From: Alphaproteobacteria bacterium
GTDB taxonomy: Bacteria; Pseudomonadota; Alphaproteobacteria; Rs-D84; JAERRO01
DNA length: 54,437 nt
Assembly (NCBI GenBank): GCA_016735395.1
Contig: JAERRO010000007.1
Coordinates: forward strand, 1-54,437
Direction of reading: 5' to 3'
Below the pieces are notes generated by a model. It saw only the letters and a list, made by a program, of their open reading frames with translations, was not told the origin of the DNA and did not search any database. The position numbers and the translations under genes are program-made. This document shows positions 34,331 to 41,880 of the stretch, one piece after another. Position 1 is the stretch's first letter, and every line of letters starts with the position of its first letter.

Positions 34331-35742
34331 TGCATAGAGTTAACTTTATTGGAGGTACTAGACCCAAAGATATCTACTTGTTCACGACTAGGTTTACCTT
34401 TGAGTTCTATAATTTTCAAAATCATAGTATGTTTATCGCGGGGTGTGAGAACGGGAAAAATTCTTCTATTTGATATACCTTCATTATTGAGAATTTCCTC
34501 AATTACGGCTAACCTAGAAGCAGTAACCTTCTTGATTTTATCGTTAATCACAGTTTCGGTACTCATCTGAATTTGAATACCTTGATTAGGCTTTAGCAGT
34601 ATCATCTGTGCGAAGTCTTTTATAAGTTGATAGTTCATCATAGACAGAGAAGTTTTATCTTCTTGAAAATGTAGTTTAACGGCAAGTTGAGATATGCTAC
34701 CGACTTTATTTTCCCTCACATTTTTAGATACACTAGACTTCTGATTATATTCGTCGGCGATGTCTAGATCTTCATAGTGTTTTTCTCTATTATCGGCAAG
34801 CAGAGAGATATGTTTATTACTAGAAATGTATGTCGAGAAAAATTCTTTTCGAACATCTATATTATTGCTATAATCAGAACTTTTATCGTCTAAAACTTTA
34901 GTAACGATACCGTCTTCACTTGTGTTAAAAACGACAGGATTATCACTTACTTTATTATTATTTTCTTCTTTCATAGTAGAGATTATTATATCTTGAACTT
35001 GATCTTTTTCGTTGTTATCTATAAGAGAGATATTTTTTTCTTCTTCGGATTTTTTTTCAATAACAGGCAGATAGAACACCTTTTGAGAGGTCAAAGCAAA
35101 GTCGATTTTAGGTTCCGTGTTGTCTATAATATCGTCTGAATTTTCGGCTATCTCTTCCATCGTCAAGGCTTCTTCCATTGCCAGAGCTTCTTTCACAGAA
35201 AATTTCTCTTGAGAATAAAGTTTATAGAGGTCTTCATAGCGGGTATTTTCATTTGCTATATTATCTACGGCTACTATATTCTTTACTTTTTCATATTGAT
35301 TATCATCTTCTACTATATTTTTTACTTTTTCATATTGATTATCTTCTTCTACTATATTCTTTGCTTTTTCATATTGATTATCATCTTCTAGTATATCGTC
35401 TATACCTTTGAGAGTCGAACTCTTGTTCCACACATTGATAGAGAGTTTAACAGGTTTCAATTTTTCTATTGATTCATTTCTATTTACATTTCTATTAACA
35501 GGTCTTATTTTTTCTATTCTGTCTTCTTTATTATCTTCTACCCTTTTTACGGTTAACTCTTGCGGTATTTTTTTAACAGGTTCACTTTGTCTTTCGATGG
35601 AAGAAACTGAATATGCGGAAACAGTCTTCAAAGACGGGGAAGAGATATCGTTAGAGAGAAAGAAAGAAGAAGAGTGCAGTCTATCGATATTAAAAACAGC
35701 GACAACAAATGGCACTATAAAAATAATATAAAATTGTTTCAC
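34324..35742 (-). CDS. periplasmic protein with degenerate OmpA-like C-terminal domain and 15-residue tandem repeats
   Basis: I recognise only the C-terminal region (about residues 350–450). VKLHFQEDKTSLSMMNYQLIKDFAQMILLKPNQGIQIQMSTET…VTASRLAVIEEILNNEGISNRRI follows the OmpA/MotB peptidoglycan-binding pattern, but lacks the TD of the usual HTDS motif. A hydrophobic N terminus (FYIIFIVPFVVAVFNI) may be a signal sequence or anchor. The middle is acidic and low-complexity with tandem copies of VEDDNQYEKVKNI (about residues 110–160; DNA 35270–35400). The start is GTG. It is divergent from infA and overlaps comF. Confidence 0.6.
   Translation of the reverse strand: MKQFYIIFIVPFVVAVFNIDRLHSSSFFLSNDISSPSLKTVSAYSVSSIERQSEPVKKIPQELTVKRVEDNKEDRIEKIRPVNRNVNRNESIEKLKPVKLSINVWNKSSTLKGIDDILEDDNQYEKAKNIVEEDNQYEKVKNIVEDDNQYEKVKNIVAVDNIANENTRYEDLYKLYSQEKFSVKEALAMEEALTMEEIAENSDDIIDNTEPKIDFALTSQKVFYLPVIEKKSEEEKNISLIDNNEKDQVQDIIISTMKEENNNKVSDNPVVFNTSEDGIVTKVLDDKSSDYSNNIDVRKEFFSTYISSNKHISLLADNREKHYEDLDIADEYNQKSSVSKNVRENKVGSISQLAVKLHFQEDKTSLSMMNYQLIKDFAQMILLKPNQGIQIQMSTETVINDKIKKVTASRLAVIEEILNNEGISNRRIFPVLTPRDKHTMILKIIELKGKPSREQVDIFGSSTSNKVNSMQW
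35270..35400. repeat. 45-base tandem repeat in the OmpA-like gene
   Basis: Three near-identical copies of a 45-base unit (core CTTTTTCATATTGATTATC) encode the D-N-Q-Y-E-K-V/A-K-N-I peptide. Being in frame, copy-number changes would only lengthen or shorten the linker. Confidence 0.75.
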
Positions 35743-35864
35743 TTTCTGAACCTATGATAATAATTACATACCATAATAGCGGACTAATAGCGGTAAAATC
35801 AAGCAAAAAGTTCATAAAACATTGAGGGCGGATTATTAAGTTCTATGCAAGAAAATTTTCGGTA

Positions 35865-35892
35865 TTGATTTCTTCAAAAGAATAGTTATACT
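35865..35892 (+). promoter_or_regulatory. promoter of the infA–rpmH–rnpA–yidC block
   Basis: TTGATT (35865–35870), 16 bases, TATACT (35887–35892), 23 bases before the infA ATG. AAGGA lies in between. Confidence 0.6.
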
Positions 35893-35915
35893 ATATCAAA
35901 TAAAAAAGGAAAAAA

Positions 35916-36206
35916 ATGCCTAAAGAAGGAATGTTGCAAGCGACTGGGATAGTGGTAAAAAAGCTACCTAACACGATGTTTAGAATTGAATTAGAAGGAG
36001 AGGAAGGCATCTCTGGTCACGAAGTACTAGCGAGCATCTCTGGCAAATTGAGAAAATTTAGAATACATATAGCTATAGGCGACAGAGTTGATCTAGAAAT
36101 GACACCTTACGATCTATCGAGAGGCAGAATTATATCTAGAGAAAAGAACAAACCTATTACTAATGACTCTACATCAAAAGACAAACCGAGTCCATCTAAA
36201 GATTAA
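35916..36206 (+). CDS. infA: translation initiation factor IF-1 with C-terminal extension
   Basis: IF-1 occupies the A site of the 30S subunit during initiation. The OB-fold core is clear: [26 protein letters not shown]…[40 protein letters not shown]. The product is 96 residues against about 72 in most bacteria. The extra 24 residues form a hydrophilic Ser/Lys/Pro tail ([19 protein letters not shown]). AAGGA precedes the ATG. rpmH follows after 11 bases. Confidence 0.95.
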   Translation: MPKEGMLQATGIVVKKLPNTMFRIELEGEEGISGHEVLASISGKLRKFRIHIAIGDRVDLEMTPYDLSRGRIISREKNKPITNDSTSKDKPSPSKD

Positions 36207-36217
36207 AGGATACTATT

Positions 36218-36370
36218 ATGGTAAAAAGAACCTATCAACCGTCTAATCGTAAAAGAATTAGAAAGCACGGATTTTTAAAAAGAATGGCTACTAAAGCAGG
36301 AAGAAATATTCTAGCGAGACGGAGAGCCAAAAACAGAGTTCGTTTAGCTTGTAAAAAAACAAGAAATTAG
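36218..36370 (+). CDS. rpmH: 50S ribosomal protein L34
   Basis: This 50-residue, highly basic protein is too short for the ORF track. It reads [20 protein letters not shown] followed by [20 protein letters not shown], which matches L34 throughout. AAAGGA lies seven bases before the ATG at 36218. It precedes rnpA in the near-universal rpmH–rnpA–yidC order. Confidence 0.97.
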   Translation: MVKRTYQPSNRKRIRKHGFLKRMATKAGRNILARRRAKNRVRLACKKTRN

Positions 36371-36404
36371 TTATATTTTGACAGTTTACTGTGAGATTTA
36401 AAAT

Positions 36405-36749
36405 ATGAAGTATTATAGTAGAATGAAGAAAACGGCATCGTTTAATACCTGCTATAAGAATAAGTGGGTTAGCGCTATTGGTGTTAAAATTTTCAGATCG
36501 ACGAAGCCAAGTTTAATTCCTTTAATGGGAGTTAGTGTATCTAAAAAGAATGTTAAGAAGGCGGTCGACAGAAATAAAGTCAAAAGACTTTTACGGTCAT
36601 TATTCAGCAAATTAGAATTAGATATGACTTCCCCGTATAATAACATAGTACTAGTCGGTTATAAAGAGTTATTAGAAGCAAATTTTGAAGAGACTTTGTC
36701 CTCTATAGAGAAAATCATTAAACAGAAAAAAGAGAAGGATACAGAATGA
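36405..36749 (+). CDS. rnpA: ribonuclease P protein component
   Basis: RnpA is the protein subunit of RNase P, which trims the 5' ends of tRNAs. The 114-residue protein carries the family motif VSKKNVKKAVDRNKVKRLLRSLF (consensus SKK.GkAV.RN..KR..RE). The N-terminal YYSRMKKTASFN matches the usual LKK..DF start, supporting the first ATG. The stop overlaps the yidC ATG (ATGA). Confidence 0.93.
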   Translation: MKYYSRMKKTASFNTCYKNKWVSAIGVKIFRSTKPSLIPLMGVSVSKKNVKKAVDRNKVKRLLRSLFSKLELDMTSPYNNIVLVGYKELLEANFEETLSSIEKIIKQKKEKDTE

Positions 36750-38392
36750 AAAAGTTATTCCCCGACAGCATAATTCCCCCGCGAGACAGCTACAAGTCTA
36801 CTAGCGAAGTTAAGAAGAAACCGTCTTTTAAGAAGATGATATTTTTATCTATTGTTTTGTATGCACTATTATTATGGCTATTTCCTATAGGCGGAAACAA
36901 GACTATAGAAGAAGACAAAGGTAAAACTGCTATAGAGATGAACAAAGTATTGGAGTTAAAGGAAGACAGAGTTAAATTAGAGAACGGCGATTTATCTCTA
37001 TCGTTAAACCTTTATGGCAACAGGATAGACGACTTTAAAAACAGAGATATCGACACTCCCCTATTGAGTTCTGGAGTACGATTTATAGAGATAGGAGAGT
37101 CTACACAACACAAAGATATAAAATGGGAAATAGAAAGTAGAACTTCGAACAGCATCGTGATGAAAAGAGGATTAGACAATAAGACTCACATTGTCCGTGA
37201 GGTAAAATTATTAGAGGACAGAATTTTATTATCTGACACTATAATCAACAACTCAAACACTAAATCGATACTACTTCCTTATACTAGGGTTGTCAGCGAC
37301 ACTTATATATCATCTGATTCTAGCATTCCGTTTGGAAAAAACGGTGCTATATACAGCACAGACGAAAAGACAGAGATCGTCAAATTCAAGAAGATAGATG
37401 GGGAAGATAGAGCGGTATTAAATAAAGAAGGGATGTTAGGATTTACTTACCCCTATCATACAACATTATTACAGAGCGGTATAGAGAGTTCTAAATTACG
37501 GGTTCACGAAATATCTAACTTTGTAAATACGAAGGGAGAAAAGTCTTCAAGGTATCAAGTTGATCAAATGAGCGATGCAGTGATTATCAATTCAGGAGAA
37601 AACACTAAACTAGACTATGTTATCTATAGCGGTATAAAGAGACAATCTACGATAAACGGTATAAGCGAAGGGGCAAATTCTATACCAGATGCGGGAGACA
37701 GTATAGTTTATGGTCTATTAAAATTTTTAACATACCCTATGTTAAAGCTACTAGAATTTTTACACACTCATATATTATCATTAGGTCTTGGCATAATGTT
37801 ATTTACTATAATAATAAAATTATTGATGTCTCCGTTAACGAGGAAGGCATTCGGTTCTATGGACAAGATGCGATTATTGCACCCAGAAATGACGGCAATA
37901 CAAAAGCAGTTTAAGGGCAATCCATCGGCATTACAAATAGCACTATTAGGACTATACAAGAAGCATAAGGTAAATCCCTTCAGCGGTTTTTTCTTCTTAC
38001 TATTACAAATGCCTATATATATAGCTATATATAAAGTATTGATAATAGACACAGACCTATATAATAATGGTTTTCTATGGATAGAGAGTCTACACAAGCC
38101 TGAAACAGTTACGGTATTGAATTTATTCGGTTTAATCCCGTGGGCAGGTGCCAGCGAGTTGTTAGTGATAGGAGTTTTACCTTTATTGATGGCTATTACT
38201 ATGTGGATGCAACAGAAGCTACAAACAAAGATATCTGGTAATACGACGAACAGTATGAAATGGATAAAATATCTACCGTGGGTATTTATGTTTCTATTTG
38301 CGACTATGCCGTCGGGTGTAATGATATATTGGGTATTATCGAATATATTGATGATAGTGCAGTTGTATATATTTAAGAAGATATATATCTAG
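36746..38392 (+). CDS. yidC: membrane protein insertase YidC
   Basis: YidC inserts proteins into the cytoplasmic membrane, alone or with SecYEG. The 548-residue protein has the Gram-negative layout: one N-terminal membrane segment (KMIFLSIVLYALLLWLFPI), a large periplasmic beta domain (about 60–320) and the five-helix core. The core contains LLKFLTYPMLKLLEFLH, LMSPLTRKAFGSMDKMRLLHPEM and PSGVMIYWVLSNILMIVQ. In the C2 loop, PSALQIALLGLYKKHKVNPFSG is typical. The positively charged groove residue is likely the Arg of SPLTRKAF. Confidence 0.95.
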   Translation: MKKLFPDSIIPPRDSYKSTSEVKKKPSFKKMIFLSIVLYALLLWLFPIGGNKTIEEDKGKTAIEMNKVLELKEDRVKLENGDLSLSLNLYGNRIDDFKNRDIDTPLLSSGVRFIEIGESTQHKDIKWEIESRTSNSIVMKRGLDNKTHIVREVKLLEDRILLSDTIINNSNTKSILLPYTRVVSDTYISSDSSIPFGKNGAIYSTDEKTEIVKFKKIDGEDRAVLNKEGMLGFTYPYHTTLLQSGIESSKLRVHEISNFVNTKGEKSSRYQVDQMSDAVIINSGENTKLDYVIYSGIKRQSTINGISEGANSIPDAGDSIVYGLLKFLTYPMLKLLEFLHTHILSLGLGIMLFTIIIKLLMSPLTRKAFGSMDKMRLLHPEMTAIQKQFKGNPSALQIALLGLYKKHKVNPFSGFFFLLLQMPIYIAIYKVLIIDTDLYNNGFLWIESLHKPETVTVLNLFGLIPWAGASELLVIGVLPLLMAITMWMQQKLQTKISGNTTNSMKWIKYLPWVFMFLFATMPSGVMIYWVLSNILMIVQLYIFKKIYI

Positions 38393-38395
38393 TAT

Positions 38396-38433
38396 TTGAC
38401 AAAGGTTGACAACGAAAAAATCCGTTCTATACT
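38396..38433 (+). promoter_or_regulatory. promoter with doubled -35 box at the start of the accessory island
   Basis: TTGACA (38406–38411), 16 bases, TATACT (38428–38433). A second TTGACA lies ten bases upstream at 38396–38401. AAGGAG precedes the ATG of the next gene. Confidence 0.65.
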
Positions 38434-38464
38434 TAACATATAGTAGAAACCAAAAGGAGAAGCT

Positions 38465-38734
38465 ATGACAACAAAAAAATACGAATTTATCGGAGAACCA
38501 AAGTTGATTGGAGGTATATTACTTCACCGTATCAGATCTTTAAAGAACTTCGGCGATGTTAAAAAAGGCGACATTGGCGGTTGGATAGGAAGCGAGAAGG
38601 ATCTATCACAAGAGGACAATTCTTGGGTTCCACTACTTTCTGTTGTATCTGGTTATACAAAGACTAAAGTCAAAGAACAGAAACAAAGAAGAAAAACTAG
38701 ACTACTGGGATTTGGATCAGGTCAAGAAAGATAA
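38465..38734 (+). CDS. small KYEF/GGW-module protein with short basic tail
   Basis: Residues 1–50 (KKYEFIGEPKLIGGILLHRIRSLKNFGDVKKGDIGGWIGSEKDLSQEDNSWV) are the same module that opens the genes at 40791, 41348 and 41881. It also resembles the N terminus of YdcK-like beta-helix proteins in bacteria and phages. Here the helix is missing. After SWV the 89-residue product ends in a basic stretch that overlaps the frame of the ORF at 38643, where codons look more natural (KEEKLDYWDLDQVKKD). A frameshift or truncation is therefore possible. The promoter and ribosome binding site are strong. Confidence 0.65.
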   Translation: MTTKKYEFIGEPKLIGGILLHRIRSLKNFGDVKKGDIGGWIGSEKDLSQEDNSWVPLLSVVSGYTKTKVKEQKQRRKTRLLGFGSGQER

Positions 38735-38771
38735 TAGAACATCTATAAACAAAAAAATGAAGGAAACAACT

Positions 38772-39098
38772 ATGACAAACAAATCAATTAAAAACAAAAT
38801 GAGATTGATACTCGAAGAACTTTTAGATCGCGAGTTACGGATACAAAGAGAAAAGAAGGTTAAAGAAAAAATTCTTATCAAAATTTTCAACAGAGAAAAA
38901 TCTATATCGCCGAATAATATGAAACTCTTTATCAAAACCCTTATTAGACCAGATTCAGATAAATTAATAACGGAAAAGTTAAAAACTATGATAGCTAGGA
39001 TAGAAGGATATACAGAAGAGAAGAAAAGCCATAGTTGTGAATCATATGAAGATAAAGATATAAGACAACTTGATACGAAAAAAACGATAGAAAGATAA
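38772..39098 (+). CDS. small charged helical protein, unknown
   Basis: I start this at the ATG at 38772 (108 residues), because AAGGA lies seven bases upstream. The track's ATG at 38643 lies inside the previous gene. The sequence is nearly all helix-forming and rich in Lys, Glu and Ile (KMRLILEELLDRELRIQREKKVKEKILIKIF), so a coiled coil is plausible. There is no signal peptide or recognised motif. It shares the island promoter at 38396–38433. Confidence 0.5.
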   Translation: MTNKSIKNKMRLILEELLDRELRIQREKKVKEKILIKIFNREKSISPNNMKLFIKTLIRPDSDKLITEKLKTMIARIEGYTEEKKSHSCESYEDKDIRQLDTKKTIER

Positions 39099-39109
39099 TC
39101 AAGTCGCTC

Positions 39110-39138
39110 TTGTATTTCTACACGATTATGATTATATA
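39110..39138 (+). promoter_or_regulatory. promoter of the solute-binding protein gene, possibly leaderless
   Basis: TTGTAT (39110–39115), 17 bases, TATATA (39133–39138), then six bases to the ATG. There is no Shine–Dalgarno sequence. Confidence 0.5.
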
Positions 39139-39144
39139 GTAGAA

Positions 39145-40728
39145 ATGAGACAGTTATACTTATTATTAGTTATATTATTATTTCCGAGCATTTTATTGGG
39201 TACATCTTCTAGTAGTACTTTCTCGTCTCGACTAGGGTATTTATCGTCAGGAGACGATATCTACGGAGGCATATTCTTATCTAGCAGTTATAATAACGAG
39301 TTAGAAGATTTCTTATTGGATCGTCTATATTCTTCAGTAAAACGGGTATCTACGAATTTAGAAGTTTTAGACAACCTTACGATATCATTAGACATAAAAG
39401 AAAACCTCTATTTTAATAACGGAGAAAAAATAGATGCCAGTTCTATTAAATCTTTGATAACAGATATGTCTACATCAGACAGATTATTAAGTTCCTATTG
39501 GGGAAAATTACAGATAATTGCAAATGGAGACAAAGTTATTATCAAAAGGCTAGAAAAAAATATCAGTCCAAGTTATATATCTAGCATTCTAAATTTGCAT
39601 GTATATTCCCGCGACTTTTCCACGGATCTATCCAAAGAAGACATCACTAACATTTTCGGAGACAGAGGAGAATTATATAGAACCACCGAAGGAGAAACTC
39701 TTGTTTTAAAGTTAGAAAAAGTAGAACTAATTTTACACCCCTACCCTACGGTAGTCGAGCTAGCGAACTCTTTTAAATCGGACGACATAGATATAGTACT
39801 AGAAAATCTATATAGTACGGAAGACACATTCGGCGGTCGACCCAGGCAAATTTTGGACGAAGAAAAACTAGAAGTATTATCGTTAGTTATCAACCCTACA
39901 TCTAGAACATTCTCTAACAGAGACATAAGACGAGGTCTATCCTATGCACTAGACGACTCATACTATTACCCAGATAACAAAGAACTAGATATATTCAAGA
40001 ACGGTCTATCGTTATCTATGTTCTCATATAACTACCCTACAGAATACAGAGACAGAAAAGAACTAAGATTTTCTCCTAGTACAGAAAATTTCACGAGTAG
40101 ATTGAGAGCAAGACAGTGCAACTTTTCCAAAAGACCTAATACTCCACAGAATTTTTCGTCTCCTTTACCTCCTACAGAAAACCGTGTTGCCAGAGCGGTA
40201 GAACCTAGTAATTTTATAGGAAATTGTGATAATATAAACCGTGGCACACTACAAGTCCGTCTAACTGCGGGACGATCGATACTATATAACAACGGCTTCG
40301 GCAGATCATTTTCTAGAGTTAAATTACTTTTACCTTCGTGGTATAATATAAAGACTTCTAATTCTGGCATCTTGTGGGAGTATGTAGAGAACTTAAAAAG
40401 TCTAGGCATAAGAGATGTGGAGGTTATCGTCTCAAAGAACAGACGAGATTTTGAAAAACGGCTACACCGTGGAAATTTTGACATAGCGGTAGTCCGCGGA
40501 ATACCGTTTAAAGACGATTGGAAAATAGTGGTATGTAGTAGTTCATCGTTTAATAGTTGTATGCCGACTATATTACCTCGTCATCTCCAAAAGATATCTA
40601 GAAGCTACGAGTTAGAAAAAGATTTAAAAATCAAAGCCTTCCAAAAGAATTTTTTCAGCAGAAATCTAGAGTGGGAATTTTTATTTTTACCGTTAGTAGT
40701 AAAACCACAGATGTTCATAACGAAATAG
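39145..40728 (+). CDS. periplasmic family-5 (peptide-type) ABC solute-binding protein, divergent
   Basis: The 527-residue product begins with a signal peptide (LYLLLVILLFPSILLGTSSS; no lipobox cysteine). It follows the SBP family-5 plan. LTISLDIKENLYFNNGEKIDASSIKSLI corresponds to the F.LR..v.F.dG..ltA.dV segment. LSLVINPTSRTFSNRDIRRGLSYALD corresponds to the N….F.d..VR.Al..AiD segment. SGILWEYVENLKSLGIRDVEVIVSKNRRDFEKRLHRGNFDIAVVRG matches the C-terminal lobe. Such proteins capture oligopeptides or similar solutes. No permease or ATPase gene is adjacent, so its transporter partners are unknown. It sits between two groups of KYEF/GGW genes. A divergent function is possible. Confidence 0.7.
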   Translation: MRQLYLLLVILLFPSILLGTSSSSTFSSRLGYLSSGDDIYGGIFLSSSYNNELEDFLLDRLYSSVKRVSTNLEVLDNLTISLDIKENLYFNNGEKIDASSIKSLITDMSTSDRLLSSYWGKLQIIANGDKVIIKRLEKNISPSYISSILNLHVYSRDFSTDLSKEDITNIFGDRGELYRTTEGETLVLKLEKVELILHPYPTVVELANSFKSDDIDIVLENLYSTEDTFGGRPRQILDEEKLEVLSLVINPTSRTFSNRDIRRGLSYALDDSYYYPDNKELDIFKNGLSLSMFSYNYPTEYRDRKELRFSPSTENFTSRLRARQCNFSKRPNTPQNFSSPLPPTENRVARAVEPSNFIGNCDNINRGTLQVRLTAGRSILYNNGFGRSFSRVKLLLPSWYNIKTSNSGILWEYVENLKSLGIRDVEVIVSKNRRDFEKRLHRGNFDIAVVRGIPFKDDWKIVVCSSSSFNSCMPTILPRHLQKISRSYELEKDLKIKAFQKNFFSRNLEWEFLFLPLVVKPQMFITK

Positions 40729-40729
40729 G

Positions 40730-40758
40730 TTGACAATTCAAAATTATCAGTCTATATA
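40730..40758 (+). promoter_or_regulatory. promoter of the second KYEF/GGW gene group
   Basis: TTGACA (40730–40735), 17 bases, TATATA (40753–40758). It starts four bases after the stop of the solute-binding protein gene. Confidence 0.65.
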
Positions 40759-40790
40759 TAATATATAAAAAAACAAAAAAAGGCAATACA

Positions 40791-41348
40791 ATGTTCTTAC
40801 AAAAATATGAGTTGACTGAAGAAACAAAAATAGTCGAAGGAAAGACACTTTATTGCCTTCGTGCTATCAGAGACTTTGAAAATGTCAAAAAAGGCGATTT
40901 CGGCGGTTGGATAGAAAAAGACAGTTATCGTCTTGAAGTTTCTTGTTATATAGCATCATATTTGACTGTAAAATATTCAAAAGTTAAAAATATGTTCGAT
41001 AAATTTATAGAACACTCAGAGAACGATCTAACGGATCTACATAAAGACGATTACGACTCTAAAAAAAATATAGCATCATATTTGACTGTAAAATATTCAA
41101 AAGTTAAAAATATGTTCGATAAATTTATAGAACAGTTAGAGAATAATCTAACGAATATCGACAAAGACTATTACAGCGATAAAAAATATATGGAAGAGAG
41201 AAAAAAACTAACTATAAAATACTCAAAAGTTAAAAATATGTTCGATAAATTTATAGAACAGTCAGAGAACGATCTAATGGATCTCGCCATAGACGATTAC
41301 GACTCTAAAAAATATATAGAAGAGAGAAACAACCAAAAGGAAAGATAA
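40791..41348 (+). CDS. KYEF/GGW-module protein with three tandem helical repeats
   Basis: Residues 1–45 (KYELTEETKIVEGKTLYCLRAIRDFENVKKGDFGGWIEKD) are the island's shared module. The rest of the 185 residues is three tandem copies of a roughly 40-residue unit, TVKYSKVKNMFDKFIEQSENDL…DDYDSKKYIEER, which is strongly helical and amphipathic. At DNA level the copies (about 120 bases, near 40950, 41070 and 41206) are nearly identical, so the expansion is recent. Its TAA overlaps the ATG of the next gene by one base (TAATG). The function is unknown. Confidence 0.7.
   Translation: MFLQKYELTEETKIVEGKTLYCLRAIRDFENVKKGDFGGWIEKDSYRLEVSCYIASYLTVKYSKVKNMFDKFIEHSENDLTDLHKDDYDSKKNIASYLTVKYSKVKNMFDKFIEQLENNLTNIDKDYYSDKKYMEERKKLTIKYSKVKNMFDKFIEQSENDLMDLAIDDYDSKKYIEERNNQKER
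40950..41335 (+). repeat. three-copy tandem repeat encoding helical units
   Basis: Each copy carries AAAGTTAAAAATATGTTCGA and TAAATTTATAGAACA with very few differences. Copy length is about 120–135 bases and in frame. Confidence 0.8.
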
Positions 41349-41830
41349 TGGCAATGATTATGAAAATAAAAAAAATGAAATACGAGTTTACTAAAGAAAC
41401 GAAAAAAGTCGACGGTAAACTTCTATATAGGATAAGAGCCTTTAGAGACTTTGGCGATATTGATAAAGGTCAACTTGGCGGTTGGGCAGAAGGAAATTGG
41501 AATTTATCTCATGACGGCGATTGCTGGATACATGATGATGCAATGTCCTACGACGAAGGTTCAGTATCAGGCAATGCTCAAATATATGATAATGCCAAAG
41601 TATTTTATAAGGCAAAAATATCTGGAAATGTAGAAATGAGCGATACAGCTATAGCCTGTGGTAATGCTAATATATCTGGTGATGTAGTACTATCTAATAA
41701 TGTTAGAATTGGTGGAGATGTAATTTTATCTGGAAACATAATGATAGATAAGAGAAGCAAAAAACATTTTAGAAAAGAAAACTATTTAGAGACTCGAGAA
41801 AATTACGGAAGAAGACGATTACAGCGATAA
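41348..41830 (+). CDS. KYEF/GGW-module protein with hexapeptide-type beta-helix (YdcK-like)
   Basis: This 160-residue protein joins the N-terminal module (KYEFTKETKKVDGKLLYRIRAFRDFGDIDKGQLGGW) to NLSHDGDCWIHDDAM and a run of six-residue repeats: SGNAQIYDNAKVFYKAKISGNVEMSDTAIACGNANISGDVVLSNNVRIGGDVILSGN. Such repeats build a beta-helix, as in YdcK-like and polymer-forming proteins. It has no signal peptide. Bases after its stop (41808–41860) resemble the helical-repeat tail of the gene at 40791 in another frame, which points to tail exchange or a frameshift. Confidence 0.72.
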   Translation: MAMIMKIKKMKYEFTKETKKVDGKLLYRIRAFRDFGDIDKGQLGGWAEGNWNLSHDGDCWIHDDAMSYDEGSVSGNAQIYDNAKVFYKAKISGNVEMSDTAIACGNANISGDVVLSNNVRIGGDVILSGNIMIDKRSKKHFRKENYLETRENYGRRRLQR

Positions 41831-41880
41831 AAAAAGATAAAAGAGAGAAGCAACCAAAATAACAACCTAAAGGAAATATA

